From NCBI GenBank assembly GCA_016800925.1, contig JABCPU010000003.1, positions 1 to 64,000 of the forward strand: 64,000 bases of DNA, read 5' to 3'. The first letter of the stretch is position 1. Each line of letters begins with the position of its first letter. The DNA comes from Suillus spraguei. Lineage: Eukaryota; Basidiomycota; Agaricomycetes; Boletales; Suillaceae. Of the stretch, positions 23,160 through 32,880 are shown piece after piece. The position numbers and the translations under genes are program-made. The notes under the pieces are model-generated. The model worked only from the letters and a program-made list of their open reading frames with translations. It ran no database searches and was not told the origin of the DNA.

Positions 23160-24931
23160 AGAGCAGCCACCACCTCTCGCTTCAGACTCTGAGGACAATG
23201 TCAAGGTTAGCCAACCTCGGTGGTCAAAGAAGAAAGGTCAGCATTGCGTGTTCCCATGGGACAGATGGTCTTACTAATGATTGAAAGTTGTAGCTCGTGT
23301 CTTCGTTGAACAGTCGGATATTGATTCAGACGATGCCAGCAAGCAGAGTGCCTCTGATAGAATTACCGATATTGAAGAGTTGGACTCAGATTCAGAGCCA
23401 GTTGAGAGCATCGCAGAAGCACTGTTTGGAGAGGTGAGTTTTCCACACTACTAGCTTACATAAGTAATCTGTGTGACCTTCAAGGTTCCTGCAATTGCCA
23501 ATGCACAGCAGGGAAAGCCTGTGAAGAGCATGTCTGGCAGACCTCGAAACGACCCATCCCAGTCACCAACACCTCCACCACCTGTATGGGGCTCTCAATT
23601 CAAGTCTTCAAGTGCGAAAGAGAAGAAATATGCTGCCGAAGTAAGTTTGAAACTTATATTTTGATTCCGACTCTACTAAACTTCCAAAATTTACTCAACA
23701 GGTCCCCATGTGGGACTCTCCAATGACGAGGTCATCCTTTGGACCACAACCTCTCAAATGTGTCAGCAAAAGCAACAAGTGCTCCTCTGTAGTTGAAGAA
23801 GATGAAGAAGATGAAGATTCCATTTTCGATATCAAACCTGAGCCCTCCATGTCCGAGTCTTCGCATGCTGACCCCATGGCTAATCTTGTTTACACAAAGA
23901 CTGGGTCAGTTCGACTTACAGACCAGAATGTGGATCTTCGCAAGGTGATTCAACACAGCATCCTCGAGGTCAAAGCATGCATTGCTTTCAAGCATGGATA
24001 CCCTGAACTTGTGGCCAAGAACTCCTATGCGCGTGAAATCCTATTGCAGGCTGCAAAGCACCACAAGACAGTGCCGATTGAGAAACGGATGTATGTTGAT
24101 GACGAGTATTTGTCGGCACTTGCCAATCTAGTAAGTGATCTGTCTTATCATGGTTTAATATTGACACATGCTGTAGATCAATGCTCGTGCAAGCCTGTTT
24201 CACACTGATATCAAGGATGTCGCCTATAAATGTGCCCCAGGATACTTCCGACTCAGTCATAACTGCGATGCCATCATTGACCGTCTCCTTGCGAGCCATT
24301 CCTATATTTTTCTGCAGATATTTGATGTTAGTTTTTTTTTGGGCGAGAATTTGACATTGCACTGACACCTCGCATCAAGGCAGAGGGTCTTCCTTCACCA
24401 AAACAACAGAAACCATACCAAGGGCAGCCTGTTGTCGACACTCTATACAAGGTATTCTTCAAAAACGCGAAGTCTATTGGTTCGCAGTTTGCGCAACACT
24501 TCGTTGACATTGCGAAGAACAAGGCCAGTCGGCCAGAGGTTCCCATCCCCATGGTAGCAATAGTCAGCACAGCTGTAAGTTTGTGTTCACACTTATCTTC
24601 TCATTAATCTTATTTGTTGTCAGATTCACGCTACTCTTATTGCAAAGAAGAACAAGGCAGGTGACGACTTCAAGTTCACAGGCAACCAATTCTGTGACAT
24701 CTATACCTACCATGTGGCGTTGTTGGAGAAAATCTGAAGGACCACTCCCGTCAAGTTTCATAAAATGATGGCCGATATCTATGAGGAGGTTCAGTAAGTC
24801 TGCATCCAAGTTGGTGTACACATTTCTGACTTACTGCTACTTGCAGAGGTTTCCGTTGTGACACAATTGGTGTCTATGACAAAGACACTGATCTAGCACT
24901 CTTGGACCTCGATGGAATGGACGATGAGTAG
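23160..24931 (+). pseudogene. DUF6532-like protein carried in the Plavaka element
   Basis: Exons joined by short introns read RLEQPPPLASDSEDNV, ARVFVEQSDIDSDD..., VPAIANAQQG..., VPMWDSPMTRS..., then the conserved C-terminal region: IQHSILEVKACIAFKHGYPE, AREILLQAAKHH, DIKDVAYKCAPGYFRL, KSIGSQFAQHFVDIA, PEVPIPMVAIVSTAIHATL, FKFTGNQFCDIYTYHVALLEKI, VKFHKMMADIYEEVQ, ending DGMDDE at 24931. This is the layout I associate with basidiomycete DUF6532 proteins, whose function is unknown. The N-terminal half is acidic and Ser-rich. A TGA at 24735 (before RTTPVK) and a disturbed stretch near 24330 interrupt it. 5' exons probably extend leftwards, overlapping the transposase gene antisense. Confidence 0.65.
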
Positions 24932-26950
24932 AATATCTCACTGACATGCCGTATTTTGCAGGAATTCAATGTATCCTATAATCCTTGATACCTCGCCGCT
25001 CGCTATATCTCACCATTCACTATGTTTTCCTCGTTTAAATCATACTTTACCGCTGCTGTAGCCTGATACCCAAGTTTAATCATATTAATTTTTTCGTGTA
25101 TTCGAAGTGTGAAAGTCTTCCTATCAGTGTTTCCTAGGGCATGTAAAGCCTTTCCTAGTTGTCTACAAGGACAGTCAAATTGTTCTAATTGCAGTAAGGT
25201 ATGGCTAATTGAAAATCAGCAATAAAGTCTGGCTAGGGTGCTTAGTTCGTCTAATATGTCTAGTTTGCATTAATTGCGCTAAAAAAGATCCAATGTGAGC
25301 AGCTTTGTCTAAGTTTACATGGGAGGGTTTTCCTGATGTAAAGCGATTGTGACAGCTCGCTTGGCAGGTTCCTCAGAAAGAATGTTGTTGATCCATCCCC
25401 AGATCACCATATATGCAGCAGAAATTTGAGCCATAAGGAAACTGTACGTCTCTGAGTACAAGGGCCAGCGCTTTAAGTGCAGTGATTCTACTTACATCGA
25501 GAAATAGCGCGCAGCCGTGTTCATTGTGCAGATGGATATGATGAAACCGACGCCAGCGAGTGCATTCGAGAAAAAAAGGAATGTGAAATGTTTTCGCGTC
25601 TTATCAGAGTACCTGATCATTCATGAGACGTGATTCGAGATAGACATTGTCCACTAACCTCGAGATAACAAATGCAACTATCGTGGAGAATACCCATGGA
25701 GGAGTGCAGAGCAGCAAAGTGTTTGTCAAATCATATCTAAGGGTTGCGACGATCGTCGGGAAGTAAATGATGAATGACAGCGCCACAAACTGGCTAAAGA
25801 GTGCGACTGCAAGCCACCACACCTTCCAGTCACACACAGCATCCCGCAGTCCTTGCATGGTCGTCTGTTTCCCAAGTTCGTCAATTCCATCTTCTCTAAG
25901 GTGAGAGATGGCGAGTTCTCTTTCCTCCGGAGTGAGCCATTTGGTGTTGTGCGGAAAATCAGGAAGAATGAAAAATGCACAAATCGCAACTTGAATGGAG
26001 GCGCCGCCCTCGATATAAAATAACCATCTATAGATATTTCGGTTTCAGTGAGCAACAGAGATGAGTGTTTCTTGCCTCCATGCAGCTTGTCCAAGTTTTC
26101 CCTGCATGCCAGTAAGTATACCTGATGCAAACACAGCTCCAAACCCAGAGGCGAGAACAGATCCACAAACAACGAGAGTCGTTCTTACAGCAATCTCATC
26201 TCGCTTGTACCATCCAGATATTAGATACACAATGCCAGGGAAGAAGGGGCCTTCGACAAAGCCGAGAAAGAGACGGGCTAAAAGAATACCCGTATAACTT
26301 GAGTCGAATTATCAGACAATACAATGTTGCAAAACCAGAATGCGCACTTTTTTGTGGCCCCTGGGCATGGCCAGAGTACATATCCATGAACGACCGATAT
26401 CGACGGACCTGCTAATGTTGATACTAGGCCCCAGATCACCATGGTACCAGGAATCAGGATGGATGGTCTCTGTAGCCAGTGCAGAACCATATTCCTGAAA
26501 GAAAGAGAGCAATTAGTACATTGACATGGCCCTCGACGATTAATGCAACTCACGCTGGCACTTGCATAAAGATGTATCCCACATAAACGATGGACAAAAT
26601 CGTGGCATATTGATTACCCTGCAGGTGCAAGTCTTGCTCAAAGCCCGCCAATCGTGCACTACTGTGGATAACATGAGATGCTATATAAAGCGAGCATGAC
26701 TACATGCGACTTACCTAGCATTTGTTCTATCAACCTACTGATGTTATGCAGTAAATACGATGTCATCCACTGATAAAGTTCACCGATAGCTCAGACTCAC
26801 AAAATTTAGTGCATATAAAACAATGATTATAGACATACGTAAATCGAGCTTCCTCAGCAGTCTCCTCTCGAGATCATTGCGGGAATGGCTAGGTATGCCA
26901 GAGGACAAGTTATCGTTCAAGGACTCAGTCGCTTTTGCATCGTTCAGAGT

Positions 26951-27720
26951 TGTCATATACCACACTTCTAATCTCAGATCCGACCATATCCGTCCAGATC
27001 CGATCGTTTCCATATCCGTCCGGTCCACAGATCTTGTCCGGACCACCCATCTGAATGTACTCACTTCTCGCACCTTAAACTCCCTTGTGTACATCTGCGT
27101 CTATCTCCTTTCATCATTTCTCCTGCTACCGGTACTCCGGCTATTTATATTTCCGTCCTGTGTTACTGATCCGTTTCCTGTGTTCATTTCCGATTCATGC
27201 TTACTGATCCGCTGTGCATTAACTAATAGACTTCCGCTATGCTTCGTACATAGCCCTCGGTCCCGGACTTGCTGATTATCTGTCTTAGATACTTACAGTA
27301 TATAAACCACTTGTAGATCTCCATAGAACCTTAGTTCGAATATCATCTTAGATTCTACTCATTCTGCCTTCTCCGGACTTAAGCCACTCTCCGCTTTAAG
27401 TCACCTTCCGAGACTTAGGATTGATTCCTATAGTCTATACCTCCGACTCTATCTTCGGATAGTCCATCTCCGTTAGTTTCTAGTTAGGAACTCGTTCCGA
27501 AACTAGCCTTAATCTCTGCCCTCTCCTTACGTTCCGAATAACCTTCGGACGTATCATATCCGACACCTTCGGACACCCGGATCCGTCACGCAACTCCTTC
27601 CGGGTCTTCGGATGAATAACTCCTCCCTGAAATAAGGGGCATTACTCGAGAAAGGGGCACAGTGTACGAACTGAGGCCAAAGCCCTTCGGATCTCTCTAC
27701 CCTTGAGTACAGTCTTAACA
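26951..27720 (+). repeat. Gypsy-B 5' LTR
   Basis: 770 bp from TGTCATATACC to TTAACA. Same family as the solo LTR at 6592-7345; the larger solo LTR at 44463-45820 shares the TGTCATATACC start and the AAGGGGCACAG block. Its first bases read ATGACA on the minus strand, supplying the apparent transporter start codon. Confidence 0.9.
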
Positions 27721-27770
27721 GTATATTCGAACTCAAACCTTTCCGAGTAACTTAGCAACCATCCCATATC

Positions 27771-29063
27771 ATGCCTCCCCGTAAAACTCAGAACACACTC
27801 CGAGGAGCCGGACTTGGTCCGATCCAACGAGATCCCACACCCATCGTCCAAACATTCACCAGTTTCTCTCAACGCTGCGCTAGCATGAGCGACATAGGTC
27901 AAAGTATCTCCGCCCGTCAAGTCAGACTGGATCCGATAACACCAACTCGGAACCCGGATAACCCAGACTCCAATTCGCGCCCAACCATTCGCTTTGATGA
28001 TGAGCTGTGCAGTAACCTACCAGATGATGAAGTTGATGATCCGGACAACGAGGACCTGGATGACGAAGAAGATAAAATCCACCTGAGCCCTCAGGACCGG
28101 GTCCTAGCCCAACTATCCGTAGCCATTAACCACCTCGCTCGCAGTAGCCGTCGCACCCCCACCTCGGATGATAGCAAAGTCAAAGTCCATGAGCCAGATA
28201 CCTTCGATGGGTCCGAACCTCGCAAGCTCCGGGCATTCTTCATCCAATGTGAGCTCAACTTCCAGAGCAAACCTAGCGCTTTCCGTTCCGGACGCGCTAA
28301 AGTTAATTTCGCCCAATCCTACCTTAAGGGTATGGCTCTCGAGTGGTTTGAACCGGACCTCCTTTCGGACGGATATAGCAACCGTCCGGACTGGATGGAT
28401 GACTACTCCGAGTTCATGCTCGAGCTCCAAACCAATTTCGGACCACACGATCCCTCCAGAGACGCAGAGATGCAGTTAGAACAACTCCACATGCGTGACG
28501 GACAACGCATCAACAAGTATGTTGTAGAATTCCAGCGACTTGCCTCCCAAGTACGCGAATGGGGAGACGGAGCCCTACGACGCCAATTCTACAATGGACT
28601 TCCGGCCCGAATCAAAGATGAGATTAGTCGCATGGGTAAGCCCACTACCCTTTCGGAGTTCAAGACTCTCGCCCAGACCATCGACGCCCGTTACTGGGAA
28701 CGGAGGGGCGAAGTCACCTGAGAGAGTAGAACCACCTCTTCCAATCCTCCCAGGCAGTCAACATCCGACCGGACGAGTTCCAACTCATCCGGATCCGATA
28801 CGCCCAAATTCAATAAACCCACATCCTCCACAACACCCTCTGCCCCGAAAGTTTCGGATCTCCCTAGTGTTGTTGGTGCGGACGGAAAGCTAACCACCCA
28901 GGAGCGTCAGAGACGTATTGACAAAAGGCTCTGTATGTTCTGCGGCGGACCTGGTCACACTGCCCAGGAATGCACCAAATCCACTTCGCGCGCTGCCAAA
29001 GGCCGCGCTACTGTGCTCACTCCGGAAACGGAACCGGAAGCCTCGGATGAGGCAAAAAATTAG
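27771..29063 (+). pseudogene. Gypsy-B gag with CCHC zinc knuckle
   Basis: ATG at 27771 (MPPRKTQNTLRG) opens a gag frame that runs to 29063 through a single TGA at 28719. It has an acidic stretch, the capsid-like block FDGSEPRKLRAFFIQCEL ... YLKGMALEWFEPDLL ... FGPHDPSRDAEMQLEQL, a Ser/Thr-rich linker, and a zinc knuckle CMFCGGPGHTAQEC near 28930-28975. The TGA precedes ESRTTSSN and is where CGA (Arg) would give TGA by one C-to-T change. Confidence 0.85.
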
Positions 29064-29119
29064 TCCGCAACCCTCCTGACTCCGTACGGGATGAGGGTCG
29101 CGTTGGCCCAACCCGTGCA

Positions 29120-31300
29120 ATGGAACTACGACTCAACGCTGTAACTCTTCCTGATCCGAACTCTCTGTGTCCATATGTCTCTCTTCCATCTTTCTCCAAT
29201 ATATCTGACTTTCCGGCCCTCATAGACTGTGGTTCCTCCCACTGCTTCATAGACACTGATTTCGTCTGAGAACATAAAATTCCTACCTATCAGATTCCTC
29301 CGCTTCCACTCCGTTTATTTGATGGTACATGCAATAACAATATTGTCAAAGCCATAAACTTATCCATCCGATTCTCCTCCAGTGTAATCACTTCCAACAC
29401 GTTCTACGTCACCCCTTTGGATTCCTCGTGTTATATCGTTCTCGGATATAGCTGGCTCACCCGACACAATCCGTTGATTGACTGGGTATTGGGCAGCATC
29501 GAGTTCCGAACTACTGAACAAGGAGTGCCATTAACCCCATCCGCATCACCGCTGCCTCCGGACTCACCGACCATGGCAGGAAAATCCAATCCGACACCTC
29601 TGTTACCTTCGGGTATTCCACCCAAGGAAGATTCCTCCCCTCCAAAATCTCCGTCGCATCAGAGCATCCCATCCGTGGTGGAGACTCCGCCTCTGACCAA
29701 ATCCGAACCCTCCGCTGGTACCCCAGTCCCTAACATATTGTTGATAAACGCAGTGGCCTTTTGCCGTGCCTGCAAGTTAGAAGGATCTACTCAGTTCAGC
29801 ATCTACCTCCGTCCCTCCGAAGCAAACCTTCAATCCGCATCCGTATCATCCAATCCTCCAGACCTCTCCAGAATCCCTTCCAACTACCATGAATTCGCGG
29901 ATGTCTTCGACAAAGGCAAAGCCGGACAACTTCCCCCACATCGACCCTACGATCTCAAGATTGAGTTGGAAGAAGGGGCTAGTCCGCCTCTCGGAACCAT
30001 ATACTCTCTTTCTCCGGTAGAGCTTGAGGCCCTTCGGAAGTTCCTTGACGAAAACATCTCGTCCGGACTCCTCCGCTCCTCATCTTCTCCCCACGGAGCC
30101 CCCGTCCTATTTGTCAAAAAGAAGGATGGATCCCTCCGCCTTTGTGTGGATTTCCGCGGCCTGAACCACATCACCAAGAAAGACCGATATCCGTTACCCC
30201 TCATTGCCGACCTTCTTGACTCCCCGAGCCGTGCTAAAGTTTATACCAAAATTGATCTCCGATCTGCATATCACCTCGTCCGGATAACAGAAGGAGACGA
30301 GTGGAAGACTTCCTTCCGTACGCGCTATGGCTCCTATGAATGGTTGGTGATGCCGGAAGGCCTCACAAATGCTCCGGCAGCTTTCCAGCGCTTTGTCAAT
30401 AGCGTGTTTGCCGATATGCTGGACGTATGTGTTGTTGTATATCTGGATGACATCCTTATCTATTCCCAAGACCTTGCAAGTCATAAGGAACATGTCCGAG
30501 AAGTTTTACGACGTCTCCGTAAACACCGACTATATGCCAAACCCGAGAAATGCGAATTCCACTCCTCCTCCATCGAGTATCTTGGTTACCTCCTATCTCC
30601 GGATGGCTTGACAATGTTGTCCGAGAAAATCCAGTCCATCATAGACTGGCCAGAGCCTCGGAAAGTCAAGGACATCCAATCTTTCCTCGGATTCGCTAAT
30701 TTCTATCGTCGCTTCATCTTCAACTACTCGGATATCGTGGTTCCCCTTACTCGACTCACTCGCAAGGGCGTCACTTGGGACTTTTCCGAGGAATGCCGGA
30801 AGTCATTTAACGCACTCAAGAAAGCCTTCACGTCCGCTCCGGTGCTTACGCATTGGATTCCGAATGTTCCTATAGTTGTGGAAACTGATGCCTCGGATTA
30901 TGCTATCGCTGGAATACTATCCATTGTGTGCCCAGACTCGGAACTTCATCCGGTGGCATTTTACTCCCGGACACTGTCCGGTGCAGAACTCAACTATGAT
31001 GTCCATGATAAGGAACTACTAGCCATCTATGCTGCGTTCCGAACCTGGCGCCATTACCTAGAAGGCTCGTCCGAGCCTATAGATGTTGTCATGGACCACA
31101 AGAACCTTGAGTATTTCTCTACCACCAAACTGCTATCCCATCGTCAGGCCCACTGGTCCGAGTTCCTCCATCAGTTCAACCTCGTTATCCGTTACCGTCC
31201 TGGAAGACTCGGAGTCAAGCCAGATTCCCTCACTAGATGATGGGACGTCTACCCTAAAGAGGGGGATAAGGACTACGCTCAGATTAACCCTCACAACCTC
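29120..31300 (+). pseudogene. Gypsy-B pol: protease, RT and RNase H, integrase lost
   Basis: From MELRLNAVTLPDP (29120): protease block ALIDCGSSHCFID with an in-frame TGA at 29267, LGYSWLTRHNPLIDW, then a Pro/Ser-rich spacer, RT with LRLCVDFRGLNHITKKDRYPL, IDLRSAYHLVRI and VVVYLDDILIYS (YxDD), RNase H with VVETDASDYAIAG and the tether ending PGRLGVKPDSLTR. The frame from 29417 to 31240 is unbroken (607 codons), so damage in this copy is limited to three TGA codons plus the missing 3' part. gag and pol lie in different frames, so a programmed shift or separate initiation would have been needed. Confidence 0.9.
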
Positions 31301-31773
31301 TGTTACAATCATACGTGCCCCTATTCATTTTCTACTTCATTTACTTTGTATATTACGTAACATGACTCTGACTCATATGCTCAACGCATCTGTACTATAG
31401 CTGCCTTCCTTCTTTGGATACGCACCTACATTCTCACGTCTCTCTTGGTCTATGCGCACATATTGGTTTATTTAAGCACAGTGTACTTGTAGTAGATTCC
31501 CTACTTTAATCTTACTGGGTTTTACCTGGAATCTCCTTCGCTTAGGTCTCCAACCTAAGTCGTCTTGAATCGTCTCTAAGTCTAAGCACTCCTTAGCCTT
31601 GGTCTCTATTCTTACGGATACCTCTTAGACTTGTCTTTGAGGCTGAACCCTTGATCGTACTGGAACATGTTCCTAGTACTTTCACTTTGTCCTCTTGTGG
31701 ACATCGTAAGAACTCCCAGCAGACCGTCTGTGTCTTTTCATTGTCGCTGGTGACGCCACCCCAGTTCGTAACA
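31301..31773 (+). repeat. Gypsy-A 5' LTR
   Basis: 473 bp, TGTTAC...GTAACA, differing from the 3' LTR at a few percent of positions plus small indels. The untranslated leader 31774-31971 separates it from gag. Confidence 0.92.
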
Positions 31774-31971
31774 GAAGATTAAAGTCCTTTTTGATCGTCG
31801 ACTATCCAGTCTTCGACCCTGAACCCTGATCGCCTAGATCAGCAGACTAGCGTATGCGTACGTTGAGCAGATTGTCAAGAGAAGCCCTCTGACAGAAGAA
31901 AGCCCTAACGGACAGCAAGACAGCGCGTGTAGGCATTGAGAAAGTATAACTCACCAGAAGAATCACCAACC

Positions 31972-32808
31972 ATGTCATCAACCAAAGAATTCGAGTACAA
32001 GATCGGTCAACCAACTGGTTTTGATGGAGATCGTGATAACTCTCGCGAGTTTATCCAGTCGTGCAATTTGCACTTTGACATCAATGAAAAGCTTTACACC
32101 ACCGACAAGCAGAAGATCATCTACATAACATCCTTCATGACTGAAAAGAATGCCAAGTCATGGAAGGAACAATTCCTTGAACATGCCCAATCTACCGACA
32201 CATCGGGACAAAAAGTTGGTTATGGGATGATGGTGGAGTTTATGAAGAGCTTCAAAGAAGCATTCGAACCAGTGGATACCAAAGGAACCGCGCTCACTAG
32301 ACTCAGAGATCTCAAACAAGGAACTGGAGATCTCCACACCTACGTCGCCGACTTTGAGGCACTTGCAGCCAAGGCTCAGATCACTGACAACGCAACGAAG
32401 ATCCAGTTATTCCAAGACGGCCTTAATTGGGGTATCCTTACAAAGCTTTTTAATACAGGAGATGTCTCCGAAATATTCAGAGACGTTGTGCTGCAATGCG
32501 TTGCTATTGACAACGCCCATCATCGGCTTAACGCCATGAGGACACGTCATGCTCCACAGAAGAAGAAGAACTATGGGAATGCACGGTATATTCCGAACCG
32601 TGATTCCAACGCAATGGTCGTAGATCGAATCTCCGATATGGAGAGATCCGAATGCATGAAGAAAGGGCAGTGCTTCGGATGCAGAAAGACAGGACACCGC
32701 ATCCATAACTGTCCTGGAAGAAAGAAGAAGACCCCACTCCGACAAACCGAAGTCAAAGGGGAAGAAGAAGATGAAGAAACCGTAAGACAGATTGTTGAGG
32801 ATTTTTAA
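31972..32808 (+). CDS. Gypsy-A gag with CCHC zinc knuckle
   Basis: ATG at 31972 (MSSTKEFEYK) gives an unbroken 278-residue gag. N-terminal capsid-like region: FDGDRDNSREFIQSCNL, YITSFMTEKNAKSWKEQF, LTRLRDLKQGTGDLHTYV; a basic linker; zinc knuckle CFGCRKTGHRIHNC at about residues 234-247; acidic C-terminus. This is the only undamaged retroelement ORF of normal length here. Pol follows in another frame after about 70 bp. Confidence 0.85.
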   Translation: MSSTKEFEYKIGQPTGFDGDRDNSREFIQSCNLHFDINEKLYTTDKQKIIYITSFMTEKNAKSWKEQFLEHAQSTDTSGQKVGYGMMVEFMKSFKEAFEPVDTKGTALTRLRDLKQGTGDLHTYVADFEALAAKAQITDNATKIQLFQDGLNWGILTKLFNTGDVSEIFRDVVLQCVAIDNAHHRLNAMRTRHAPQKKKNYGNARYIPNRDSNAMVVDRISDMERSECMKKGQCFGCRKTGHRIHNCPGRKKKTPLRQTEVKGEEEDEETVRQIVEDF

Positions 32809-32880
32809 CTTGGAGAAACAAAGATTCGATGTATGTTTCTCCCAATGTATTACTAAGACTTGTACGCGCTGTAGGTAAAG

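Larger units (their letters stand above)
21086..25338. mobile_element. Plavaka-type DNA transposon with terminal inverted repeats and TA target duplication
   Basis: Left end CATCAGGAAAACCCTCCCAT... and the reverse complement of the right end are identical for 31 bp (21086-21116 against 25308-25338). TA flanks both ends (21084-21085, 25339-25340), and removing the element plus one TA restores the transporter frame GCT TTA ATT AAT. Inside are a minus-strand Plavaka transposase fragment and a plus-strand DUF6532-like gene. Sequence between 24932 and 25307 shows no gene. Confidence 0.9.
20780..26956 (-). pseudogene. MFS transporter (allantoate/nicotinate-permease-like), split by a Plavaka-type element
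   Basis: Minus-strand exons can be followed from an ATG at 26956 to a TAG at 20780: exon 1 26956-26801 (ERRLLRKLDLR), a 20-bp exon 26734-26715 (VDRTNA), 26661-26554, then segments with NMVLHWLQRPS, LLARLFLGFVEGPFFPG, WLFYIEGGASI and TPEERELA, and one ending SEEPAKRAVTIAL at 25341. The frame resumes at 21083 with INGLSQTGNIV, YVWPTNWGP and YSYAIC, ending KRVNGQTERNERN. These are signature stretches of fungal anion:cation symporters of the Dal5/Tna1 type, polytopic plasma-membrane proteins. The gene is interrupted between Leu and Ile by the 4253-bp element, and a single-base shift follows WGPMY (near 20956). One intron (around 26088) seems to use a GC donor. Confidence 0.85.
26951..31300 (+). 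mobile_element. Gypsy-B: Ty3/Gypsy retrotransposon, truncated after RNase H
   Basis: 5' LTR, gag and pol up to RNase H are present; the frame then runs ...SLTR, a TGA at 31238, WDVYPKEGDK and stops abruptly at 31300 where the Gypsy-A LTR begins. Integrase and 3' LTR are missing and are not found after Gypsy-A, so this is not a simple nested insertion. The element's outer edge sits on the start codon of the minus-strand transporter gene. Confidence 0.9.
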
